Notes under the pieces: model-generated
Told to the model about the DNA's origin: nothing
Seen by the model: the letters and a program-made list of their open reading frames with translations, nothing else
Database searches by the model: none
Shown: positions 1-5,986 of the stretch, in pieces
Position numbering within the stretch: position 1 is the stretch's first letter
How the letters are laid out: every line of letters begins with the position of its first letter
Program-made: the position numbers and the translations under genes
Assembly: GCA_036260395.1 (NCBI GenBank)
Contig: DASZZY010000102.1
Location: 1-16,059 of the forward strand
Length of the DNA: 16,059 bases
Direction: 5' to 3'
Source: DASZZY01 sp036260395
GTDB taxonomy: Bacteria; Actinomycetota; UBA4738; CALAEC01

Positions 1-1046
1 ACCCCGTACCCGCGCCGGGACACCAGGAGGAAGGCCCCCCGCGCCCCGCGCAGGAGCGCGCCGAGCCTCGCCGAGCGATCCTCGGCGTCCGGCCTGGCGG
101 TCTCCACCACCGGGGCGGCCCGGCGCTCGACCTCGCGGGGCGGCCGGACGAGCCCCACCCGCCCCGCGTCGGCCAGGTCGGCGGCATCGGCGCTCGGGGC
201 GTGCCCCGCCAGGACGCACGCCGCTCCGGCCAGGCGGGCACGGGCCAGCGCGACCTCGCGCACCTGGTAGGAGGGCGTCCGCTCCTCCCGGTGCCCGGGG
301 TGCGCCTCGCGGTGGACCCAGATCAGCCCCGGGCGGCGGACCGGGGCGAACACCGCGGGGCGGGTCCCGACCACGACGCGGTACCGGCCGGCCAGCATGT
401 CGAGCCACGCCCGGTACCGCTGGCGCGGGTCGCCGCCGACGAAGACCAGGCACGCCTCGCCGAACGCTTCGGCCACGGCCCGGGCCGTGGCCGGGAGGGG
501 CTGGGCGTCCGGGACCACGACCACGGCGTCCCGCCCGCCGGCCAGCGTGGCCGCCACCGCGTCGACGCAGGCGGGCGATTCGTCGTCGGGAAGGGGCCGC
601 AGGACGAAGGCGCCGGACCCCCGGGCGACCGCATCGAGCAGCGCCCGCCCTCCGGGGTACGCCGACAGGGCGCCGCCGACGGCACGCCGCGGCGGCGGCG
701 CCGCCGGGGCGGCCGGGCGCCCCTCCTCGGCCGCCACCCGCGGTGGGTGGATCCGGTCGATGGCCACCGCCAGCGGGACGACGTACCGCTCGGAGATCCA
801 CCGGCACAGCGCCAGCGTCGGCTCGTCGAAGACCGGCAGGGGCGACAGCACCCGGCGGACGGCCAGCACGCGCTCCGGCACGTCGTCGGTCGGCCCCAGC
901 ACCCACCCCTTCACGGTGCGCCCATGGAACGGCACCGACACCAGGTGGCCGGTCTCGGCCTCGAGGCCGTCGGGGAGCCGGTACGTGAAGGGCCGGTCGA
1001 GCTCCAGGCGCGGGAGCGCGACGGCGACCGCGACGAACCGGCTCAG
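1..1046 (-). CDS. priA: Primosomal protein N' (PriA), actinobacterial helicase-degenerate type, 3' part cut by window edge
   Basis: About 348 N-terminal codons are present; the rest, including the zinc-binding cysteines, lies beyond position 1. PriA recognises stalled forks and starts replication restart. The N-terminal 3'-DNA-binding domain is clear (VALPRLELDRPFTYRLPDGL near residues 7-26, then VSVPFHGRTVKGWVLGP). After an Ala/Pro linker near 105-120 the helicase core begins, but the expected GxxGSGKTE Walker A is absent (PLPDDESPACVDAV stands there) and the DEEH box reads LIWVHREAHPGH. As known for actinobacterial PriA, it is probably not an active ATP-dependent helicase. The fragment ends at SRRGYG, just before the Zn-binding region. 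Start: CTG at 1046 overlaps the metK stop (CTGA) and gives MSRFVAVALP; a GTG at 1091 inside metK would add 15 Arg/Gly-rich residues. Neither has a good Shine-Dalgarno. Identity is firm, the start is not. Confidence 0.88.
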   Translation of the reverse strand, partial: MSRFVAVAVALPRLELDRPFTYRLPDGLEAETGHLVSVPFHGRTVKGWVLGPTDDVPERVLAVRRVLSPLPVFDEPTLALCRWISERYVVPLAVAIDRIHPPRVAAEEGRPAAPAAPPPRRAVGGALSAYPGGRALLDAVARGSGAFVLRPLPDDESPACVDAVAATLAGGRDAVVVVPDAQPLPATARAVAEAFGEACLVFVGGDPRQRYRAWLDMLAGRYRVVVGTRPAVFAPVRRPGLIWVHREAHPGHREERTPSYQVREVALARARLAGAACVLAGHAPSADAADLADAGRVGLVRPPREVERRAAPVVETARPDAEDRSARLGALLRGARGAFLLVSRRGYG

Positions 1047-2230
1047 GACAGCGCGGCCCGCAGGTCGTCGGCCCGGTCGGTCTCCTCCCACGGGAAGCCC
1101 TTCCGGCCGAAGTGCCCGTAGCAGGCCGTCTCGCGGTAGATCGGCCGCCGGAGGCGGAGATGCTCGATGATGGCCGCCGGCCGGAAGTCGAAGACCTCGA
1201 GGAGCGTTCGCTCCAGCCGGGCGGGGTCCACCTCCGACGTCCCGAACGTCTCGGCCATGAACGAGACGGGATGGGCGGTCCCGATCGCGTAGGACACCTG
1301 GAGCTGCACCCGCTCGGCGAGCCCGGCGGCCACCACGTTCTTGGCCGCGTACCGGGCCATGTACGCCGCGGAGCGATCGACCTTGGTGGGGTCCTTCCCG
1401 GAGAAGCAGCCGCCCCCGTGCGGGGCCATCCCCCCGTAGGAGTCGACCATGATCTTCCGCCCCGTGAGGCCGGTGTCCGCCTTCGGCCCGCCGATCTCGA
1501 ACCGCCCCGTGGGGTTGACGAGCACGCGCTTGTCCTCGTGGTCGATGCCGAACTCGGCCAACACCGGATCGATGACGTGCTCGCGGAGGTCGGGGCCGAG
1601 TAGCGACTCGACGTCCACGTCCTCCTTGTGCTGGGCCGAGACCAGCACCGTGTGGACCCGGACCGGCCGGCCGTCCTCGTACTCGATCGTCACCTGGCTC
1701 TTGCCGTCGGGGCGGAGGTACGGCACCACGCCCGCCTTCCGCACGTCGGCCAGGCGCTTGGCGAGGCGGTGCGCCATCGAGATCGGGAGCGGCATGAGCT
1801 CCTCGGTCTCACGGCTGGCGTACCCGAACATCATCCCCTGGTCGCCGGCGCCGATCCGGTCGAGCGCATCCCCGGATCCCTCGTCGCGCCGCTCCAACGC
1901 GTCGTCGACGCCCCGGGCGATGTCGGGCGACTGCTCCTGGATAGACGTGACCACCCCGCAGGTCTCGCCGTCGATCCCGAACGTCGCGTCGGTGTAGCCG
2001 ATGTCGTTGATCAAGGCCCGGACGAGCTTCGGGACCTCCACGTACGTCGAGGTGGAGATCTCGCCGGCCACGATGACCAACCCGGTGGTCACCAGCGTCT
2101 CGCAGGCCACCCGTCCGCGGGGGTCCTCGGCCAGGATCGCGTCGAGGACGGCGTCGGAGATCTGGTCGGCCAGCTTGTCGGGATGGCCCTCGCTGACGGA
2201 CTCGGACGTGAACAGATGGCGGCGACCCAT
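1043..2230 (-). CDS. metK: S-adenosylmethionine synthetase (methionine adenosyltransferase)
   Basis: 395 aa, full family length. It makes S-adenosylmethionine from L-methionine and ATP in the cytoplasm, releasing phosphate and pyrophosphate. Visible motifs: HPDK at residues 16-19 (ATP-site His), the signature GAGDQGMMFGYA at 126-137, GGPKADTGLTGRKI around 247-260, and the P-loop-like GGGCFSGKDPTKVD at 272-285. In that last motif Cys275 replaces the usual Ala, an unusual but probably tolerated change. The start is the ATG at 2230, giving the canonical MGRRHLFTSESVSEGHPDK. No purine-rich ribosome site precedes it; instead a TATAAT box ends 8 bases before the ATG, so the mRNA may be leaderless. 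It lies 41 bp after coaBC and its stop overlaps the probable priA start by 4 bp. The order coaBC-metK-priA is the usual actinobacterial one. Confidence 0.97.
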   Translation of the reverse strand: MGRRHLFTSESVSEGHPDKLADQISDAVLDAILAEDPRGRVACETLVTTGLVIVAGEISTSTYVEVPKLVRALINDIGYTDATFGIDGETCGVVTSIQEQSPDIARGVDDALERRDEGSGDALDRIGAGDQGMMFGYASRETEELMPLPISMAHRLAKRLADVRKAGVVPYLRPDGKSQVTIEYEDGRPVRVHTVLVSAQHKEDVDVESLLGPDLREHVIDPVLAEFGIDHEDKRVLVNPTGRFEIGGPKADTGLTGRKIMVDSYGGMAPHGGGCFSGKDPTKVDRSAAYMARYAAKNVVAAGLAERVQLQVSYAIGTAHPVSFMAETFGTSEVDPARLERTLLEVFDFRPAAIIEHLRLRRPIYRETACYGHFGRKGFPWEETDRADDLRAALS

Positions 2231-2238
2231 CCCGGCGG

Positions 2239-2244
2239 ATTATA
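2239..2244 (-). promoter_or_regulatory. TATAAT -10 box immediately before metK (putative leaderless promoter)
   Basis: A perfect TATAAT on the minus strand in the 41-bp coaBC-metK gap, an AT island in very GC-rich DNA. Eight bases separate it from the metK ATG, the distance normally seen between a -10 box and +1, so transcription would begin at or one base before the start codon. No convincing TTGACA is seen 16-19 bp upstream. The 11-mer TATAATCCGCC is identical to the one in front of mihF. Confidence 0.6.
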
Positions 2245-2245
2245 G

Positions 2246-2266
2246 GGGCCCCGGGGGACGGGGCCC
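2246..2266 (-). terminator. GC-rich hairpin between coaBC and metK, weak terminator candidate
   Basis: In the transcript GGGCCCC and GGGGCCC form a perfect 7-bp stem around a 7-nt loop, beginning 5 bases after the coaBC stop codon. It is followed by CUAUAAUCC rather than a run of U, so as an intrinsic terminator it is weak. It lies where the -35 element of the metK promoter would be and may partly separate coaBC from metK expression. Confidence 0.3.
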
Positions 2267-2271
2267 GGTCC

Positions 2272-3474
2272 TCAGGCCAGCAGCTTCGCCAGCCGGTCGC
2301 AGATCGCTCCGGCCAGGTCGGGCTTCGTCCATTCCCGGAGGGGCTCGTCGTCGCCGGTGGCCCCCAGGATGAGGGCCCGGTTGGTGTCCGCCTCGAACCC
2401 GGTGCCGGGGCGCCCCACCTCGTTCACCACGACGACGTCGAGGTTCTTCGACTCGAGCTTCCGGCGTCCCTCGGCCTCGAGGTCCCCCGTCTCCGCGGCG
2501 AACCCCACGAGGACGCGGTCGCCCTTCCGGCGGCCGAGTTCCGCCAGGATGTCGTCGGTGGGCGCCAGCCGGAGCTCGGACGGGCCGGCCTCCTTCTTGA
2601 TCTTCCCGGCGATGGGGTCGGCCGGGCGGAAGTCCGCCACCGCCGCCGCCTTGACGACGGCGTCGGCCTCGTCGAACCGCGCCAGGACCGTCTCGCGCAT
2701 CTGGGCCGTGGTCTCCACCCGGACGACCTCCACCCCCGGGAGGTCCGGGAGGTGCGTCGGGCCGGTGACCAGGACGACGCGGCCCCCGCGGTCGCGGACG
2801 GCCTCGGCCACCGCGAACCCCATCTTGCCGCTCGAGCGGTTGCCCAGGTACCGCACGGCGTCGATGGGCTCGCGGGTGGGGCCCGCCGTGACGATCACCG
2901 TCCGCCCCTCGAGGTCGCGGGTCGGCGCCCCCGGTCCTTCGAGGGCCAGCTCCACGGCGTCGGCGATGGCCGGCGGCTCCGCCATCCTGCCCATCCCCTC
3001 GTCGCCGGCGGCCAGCGGGCCCTCCTCCGGGCCGACGAGCACGGCGCCGCGGTCACGAAGGGCCTCGAGGTTCCGCCGCGTGGCCCGGTTGGCGTACATG
3101 CCGGCGTGCATCGCCGGCGCCACGACGAGCGGGCCGGTGAACTCCAGCAACGTGGAGGTCAGGAGGTCGTCGGCCAGCCCCAGGGCCAGGCGGGCGATGA
3201 CGTTGGCGGTGGCCGGGGCCACGACCGCCACCTCCGCCTCGCGGGCCAGCCGGACGTGGAGGACCGCCTCGGGGGACTCGAAGACGTCGCTGTGGGCCGG
3301 TCGGCCGGTGAGCGCGGCGAGCGTGTCGGGCCCGACGAACCGGGTGGCCGCCGGGGTCATCACCGCCTGGACCTCGGCCCCGCGTTCGCGGAGGACCCGG
3401 GCCAGGTAGGCGGCCTTGTACGCGGCGATGCCCCCGGAGATGCCCAGGAGGACCCGGCGGCCCGCCAGGACCAT
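2272..3474 (-). CDS. coaBC: Bifunctional phosphopantothenoylcysteine decarboxylase / phosphopantothenate-cysteine ligase
   Basis: 400 aa, the usual length of CoaBC (Dfp). It joins cysteine to 4'-phosphopantothenate with CTP, then decarboxylates the product to 4'-phosphopantetheine in coenzyme A synthesis. The FMN-dependent CoaC half (about 1-185) shows GISGGIAAYK at 11-20, the catalytic-His region LHVRLARE with His73, APATANVIARLA at 86-97, and PAMHAGMY at 120-127, where E. coli has PAMN. In the substrate clamp, LAAGDEGMGRMAEP, Ala156 stands where E. coli-type enzymes have Cys. The CoaB half (about 186-400) shows VTAGPTREPIDAVRYLGNRS, SSGKMGFA, KAAAVADFRP, GKIKKEAG and LVGFAAETGD. The ATG is 4 bp after the rpoZ stop with a poor ribosome site, so translation is probably coupled to rpoZ. 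Its stop is followed by a hairpin. Confidence 0.96.
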   Translation of the reverse strand: MVLAGRRVLLGISGGIAAYKAAYLARVLRERGAEVQAVMTPAATRFVGPDTLAALTGRPAHSDVFESPEAVLHVRLAREAEVAVVAPATANVIARLALGLADDLLTSTLLEFTGPLVVAPAMHAGMYANRATRRNLEALRDRGAVLVGPEEGPLAAGDEGMGRMAEPPAIADAVELALEGPGAPTRDLEGRTVIVTAGPTREPIDAVRYLGNRSSGKMGFAVAEAVRDRGGRVVLVTGPTHLPDLPGVEVVRVETTAQMRETVLARFDEADAVVKAAAVADFRPADPIAGKIKKEAGPSELRLAPTDDILAELGRRKGDRVLVGFAAETGDLEAEGRRKLESKNLDVVVVNEVGRPGTGFEADTNRALILGATGDDEPLREWTKPDLAGAICDRLAKLLA

Positions 3475-3478
3475 GGGC

Positions 3479-3727
3479 CTACTTGACGCCCAGGCCCTCG
3501 GGGCGCTCGAAGGTGACCTTGTCCTCGGCGATCTCCTCGAGGGCGATCGATAGCGGCTTGTTGCGCAGCCCGCCGGTCTCGACGAGCGGCGGCACGAACT
3601 CGCCGCGGCCCTCCCCGAGCTGGGAGTAGTACGAGTTGATCTCCCGGGCCCGCTTGGCGGCCAGGGTCACCAGGGAGTACTTGGAGTCGACCCGCTCCAG
3701 CAGGTCGTCGATGTTCGGCTCGATCAT
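3479..3727 (-). CDS. rpoZ: DNA-directed RNA polymerase omega subunit
   Basis: 82 aa. Omega helps fold beta-prime and assemble RNA polymerase. The N-terminal core matches the family, with IDDLLERVDSKYSLVTLAAK followed by RAREIN (residues 6-31), then a 3' part with NKPLSIALEEIAEDKV typical of actinobacterial omega. The start is the ATG at 3727, which overlaps the gmk stop (ATGA) and has GGGAG 7 bases upstream; the open frame continues further upstream to 4087, but only as Arg/Gly-rich shadow of gmk. Besides coupled translation from gmk mRNA, a TATAAT box about 30 bp upstream inside gmk may give a separate transcript. coaBC follows after 4 bp, so rpoZ and coaBC are probably co-expressed. Confidence 0.95.
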   Translation of the reverse strand: MIEPNIDDLLERVDSKYSLVTLAAKRAREINSYYSQLGEGRGEFVPPLVETGGLRNKPLSIALEEIAEDKVTFERPEGLGVK

Positions 3728-4278
3728 GTGGGATCTCCCTCGCTGGATGTGCCTTCGATTATAGCCAGAACCTCGGCCACGGCCCGGTCGACGTCGTCGT
3801 TGACCACGACGTGGTCGAACCAGCCGGCCTCGGCCATCTCCCGCCGGGCCTCCTCCAGACGCCACTCGAGCTCGCGGCCCGCCTCCGTCCCCCGGCGCCG
3901 AAGCCGCCGGGCGAGCTCCTCTTCCGAGGGGGGACGGAGGAAGATCAGCACGGCGTCGGGAACCCGCTCCTTCGCCCTCCGGGCGCCCTGCACGTCGACC
4001 TCCAGGAGGACGTGCCGTCCCCCAGCCCGGGCCCGGTTCACCTCGGCCAGCGGGGTCCCGTACCGCTCGCCGAAGACCTCGGCCCACTCCAGGAAGGCAC
4101 CCTGGCCCACCAGGCGCTCGAACTCCTCCACGGAGACGAACCGGTAGTGGACGCCGTCCTCCTCGCCGGGCCGCGGCTCGCGGGTGGTGGACGAGACGGA
4201 GAACGCCAACGCGGGGCGCGACGACAGCAACTTGCGGACCACGGTCCCCTTCCCGACGCCCGAGGGGCCGGAGATCAC
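3724..4278 (-). CDS. gmk: Guanylate kinase
   Basis: 184 aa. It phosphorylates GMP (and dGMP) to GDP with ATP. The P-loop GPSGVGKGT lies at residues 4-12, the GMP-binding segment SVSSTTREPRPGEEDGVHY at 27-45, followed by LEWAEVFGERYGTP (63-76), LLEVDVQGA (91-99) and the lid with LRPPSEEELARRLRRRGTE near 114-132. GTG at 4278 is taken as the start (VISGPSGVGKG), with GAGGA about 9 bases upstream; no ATG, GTG or TTG in frame lies between it and the mihF stop 35 bp away. The N-terminus is thus a few residues shorter than in most homologs. The stop overlaps the rpoZ ATG by 4 bp. Codon 173 is ATA, rare in this GC-rich DNA, and forms part of a TATAAT box that may serve rpoZ. Confidence 0.96.
   Translation of the reverse strand: MISGPSGVGKGTVVRKLLSSRPALAFSVSSTTREPRPGEEDGVHYRFVSVEEFERLVGQGAFLEWAEVFGERYGTPLAEVNRARAGGRHVLLEVDVQGARRAKERVPDAVLIFLRPPSEEELARRLRRRGTEAGRELEWRLEEARREMAEAGWFDHVVVNDDVDRAVAEVLAIIEGTSSEGDPT
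3758..3763 (-). promoter_or_regulatory. TATAAT -10 box inside the 3' end of gmk (putative rpoZ-coaBC promoter)
   Basis: A perfect TATAAT within codons 172-174 of gmk (GCT ATA ATC), ending about 30 bases before the rpoZ ATG. Initiation about 7 bases downstream would give a leader of about 24 nt with the rpoZ ribosome site. It uses an ATA codon in a gene otherwise biased to ATC. No recognisable -35 hexamer, so only suggestive. Confidence 0.45.
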
Positions 4279-4313
4279 GAAGAGCCGTCCTCGCCGGACG
4301 GACGAGGCGTCCG

Positions 4314-4628
4314 CTATCGCTTCGAGAACTCGCCGAGGAGGGCTTCCTTCTGCTTGGCGCCCAGCCCTCGCACCCGGCGGCTGGCGGAGATGTCCAGCCG
4401 CTCCATCAGCTTCCTCGCCCGAACCTTCCCGACCCCCGGCATGGCCTCCAGCACGGAGGACACCTTCATCTTGCCGACCACGTCATCGCCGCCCATGCTC
4501 AGGACGTCCTTCAGGCTGCTCCGGCCCGACTTCAGCCGCTCCTTCAGCTCGGCGCGCCGCTTCCGCGCCTCTGCGGCCTTGGCCAATGCCTGACGTCGCT
4601 GCTCCTCGGTGAGGGTCGGCAGGGGCAT
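4314..4628 (-). CDS. mihF: Actinobacterial integration host factor (MihF-type nucleoid protein)
   Basis: 104 aa, the usual length. MihF is a DNA-binding nucleoid protein unrelated in sequence to E. coli IHF and essential in mycobacteria. The N-terminal third is a charged helix (LTEEQRRQALAKAAEARKRR, residues 6-25); the central and C-terminal part carries the diagnostic LEAMPGVGKVRARKLMERL (60-78) and a Lys/Arg-rich tail ending GLGAKQKEALLGEFSKR. The start is the ATG at 4628, preceded by an excellent AAGGAGG (4633-4639); the frame is open to 4775 but nothing there resembles the family. A TATAAT promoter lies 38 bp upstream. gmk follows 35 bp after the TAG stop. The mihF-gmk-rpoZ order is a hallmark of actinobacteria and the best taxonomic marker here. 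Confidence 0.96.
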   Translation of the reverse strand: MPLPTLTEEQRRQALAKAAEARKRRAELKERLKSGRSSLKDVLSMGGDDVVGKMKVSSVLEAMPGVGKVRARKLMERLDISASRRVRGLGAKQKEALLGEFSKR

Positions 4629-4665
4629 GGTTCCTCCTTCGGGGACCGCTCCGGAAACGTGGCGG

Positions 4666-4695
4666 ATTATACCTACCGCGAAATCGGCGCAGCAA
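4666..4695 (-). promoter_or_regulatory. Promoter of mihF-gmk operon
   Basis: Perfect -10 TATAAT (4666-4671) with a partial -35 TTGCTG (4690-4695) at 18-bp spacing, in the 98-bp gap between the pyrE stop and the mihF ATG. Expected +1 is near 4659, giving a leader of about 30 nt with the strong AAGGAGG. This is the clearest promoter in the window and marks the boundary between the pyrimidine operon and the mihF group. Confidence 0.7.
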
Positions 4696-4726
4696 TGAGA
4701 GCAAGCGGCCGGGCGGGCCCGCGGTG

Positions 4727-5278
4727 TCAGCGGTGCCGCGAACCCGGGGCCTCCGGCGACGATCCCTCCCGGCACAGCGGGCAGGCGTCCGGGTCGAACG
4801 CGCGGGCGTCGATCCGCGCCAGCGCCCGGAGGGGGAAGCCCAGGTCGCCGGCCGACCGGTCGACCATGGCCGCCACGCCGAGCACGTTCGCGCCCGCGGC
4901 CCGCACCAGCTCGACGACCTCCGCGGCCGAGCCGCCCGTGGTGACGACGTCCTCGACGACCAGCGTCCGCTCGCCAGGCTCCAGCCGGAACCCCCGGCGG
5001 AACGCCAGCCGGCGGTCGGCCCGCTCCGCGTAGAGGAACCGGGCGCCGGCCGCCACCGCCACGGCGAACCCCAGCGGAAGCGCCCCGACCGCCGGGGAGA
5101 CCACGGCCTGGATGTCGTCGTGCCAGCCGGCGATCCGCTCGGCCATCCGCATCACGACCTGTGGCCGCTCGAACATCCGGGCCTTCTCGACATAGACGTC
5201 TGAGTGCTTCCCGGAGGATAGGAGGAAGTGGCCGGTCCGGATGGCGCCGGTCTCCTCCAGGAGGTCGGCGATCGTCAC
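4727..5278 (-). CDS. pyrE: Orotate phosphoribosyltransferase
   Basis: 183 aa. It transfers the phosphoribosyl group of PRPP to orotate, making orotidine 5'-phosphate, the fifth step of UMP synthesis. The N-terminal region reads TGHFLLSSGKHSDVYVEKAR (15-34), VSPAVGALPLGFAVA follows at 60-74 and the PRPP-binding loop LVVEDVVTTGGSA is at 106-118. The C-terminus carries DPDACPLCREG with a CxxC pair (residues 166 and 169), as seen in a subset of bacterial PyrE, and then a short disordered tail. GTG at 5278 overlaps the pyrF stop as GTGA (4 bp), so translation is probably coupled. It is the last gene of the pyrimidine run; 98 bp follow before mihF and I see no clear terminator there. Confidence 0.95.
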   Translation of the reverse strand: MTIADLLEETGAIRTGHFLLSSGKHSDVYVEKARMFERPQVVMRMAERIAGWHDDIQAVVSPAVGALPLGFAVAVAAGARFLYAERADRRLAFRRGFRLEPGERTLVVEDVVTTGGSAAEVVELVRAAGANVLGVAAMVDRSAGDLGFPLRALARIDARAFDPDACPLCREGSSPEAPGSRHR

Positions 5279-5961
5279 CGCCCCACCCCGCGGAGGATCG
5301 CGTCGGCCGCCGCGGCGGGGTCCGACGCCTCGGTGACCGGTCGGCCGACGACCAGGTAGTCGGCGCCGGCCTCGAGGGCCTCCGCCGGCGTCAGCACCCG
5401 GGCGTGATCGTTGCCGCTGTGCCCGGCGGGCCGGATCCCCGGCACCACGAGCAGCGGCTCCTCGCCGAGGGCCTCGCGGACCACGCGGACGTCGTCGCCG
5501 GACACGACGGCGCCCGCCGCTCCGGCCTCGACCGCCTCAAACGCCAGGGACGCCGGCGAGGCCCCGGCCTGCTCGGCCAGGCTCGACAGGACCGTGACGG
5601 CGATCACCGAGGGCCGCTCGACCCCCCGGTCGGTGGCGCCCTGCGCCGCGCCGTCCACCGCCGCCCGGACCATCTCGGGGCCGCCCAGGGCGTGGACTGT
5701 CAGCATCGAGGCGCCCAGGCGGCCTGCGTTGCGGGCCGCCCGCCGGACGGTGTTCGGGATGTCGTGGAGCTTGAGGTCGAGGAACACGGGCACGTGGGGA
5801 CGGACAGTCATCAGCGCGGCCGGCCCCACCGCCGTGAACAGCTCGAGCCCGACCTTCAGCATCGCCACCCGGCCGCCGAGACGCCGGGCCAGCTCGTCGG
5901 CCCGGGCCAGGTCCGACAGGTCCACGGCCACAACGAGCGGGTTGGCGGGCCGCTCGCTCAC
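5275..5961 (-). CDS. pyrF: Orotidine 5'-phosphate decarboxylase, group I
   Basis: 228 aa. It decarboxylates OMP to UMP, the last step of the pathway, in a TIM barrel without cofactor. The catalytic array is in LDLKLHDIPNT with Asp62, Lys64 and Asp67; Lys36 in MLKVGLELF and the phosphate-binding PGIRPAGHSGNDHARVLTP (about 174-192) and VVGRPVTEA also fit. The length and motifs are those of the group I bacterial enzyme, not the longer group II form that I recall from mycobacteria and streptomycetes, which supports a different actinobacterial lineage. GTG at 5961 starts 25 bp after the pyrD stop, with only a weak ribosome site. Its stop overlaps pyrE. Confidence 0.95.
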   Translation of the reverse strand: MSERPANPLVVAVDLSDLARADELARRLGGRVAMLKVGLELFTAVGPAALMTVRPHVPVFLDLKLHDIPNTVRRAARNAGRLGASMLTVHALGGPEMVRAAVDGAAQGATDRGVERPSVIAVTVLSSLAEQAGASPASLAFEAVEAGAAGAVVSGDDVRVVREALGEEPLLVVPGIRPAGHSGNDHARVLTPAEALEAGADYLVVGRPVTEASDPAAAADAILRGVGR

Positions 5962-5986
5962 GGCGCATCGAGCGCGGCCGGGCCGC

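Noticed and set aside
201..1170. Two plus-strand open frames opposite priA and the end of metK
   Set aside because: No recognisable motif, low-complexity composition; the minus strand encodes clear PriA sequence here.
3728..4087. Longer start for rpoZ at 4087
   Set aside because: The added part is gmk read in another frame, rich in Arg and Gly; ATG 3727 gives the canonical omega start.
4713..4722. 10-base palindrome GCGGGCCCGC just after pyrE as terminator or operator
   Set aside because: Too short to form a stable hairpin with a loop, no T-tract, and palindromes of G/C are frequent in this DNA.
4629..4775. Longer start for mihF at 4775
   Set aside because: It would overlap pyrE and the TATAAT promoter; ATG 4628 has a strong ribosome site and matches the family N-terminus.
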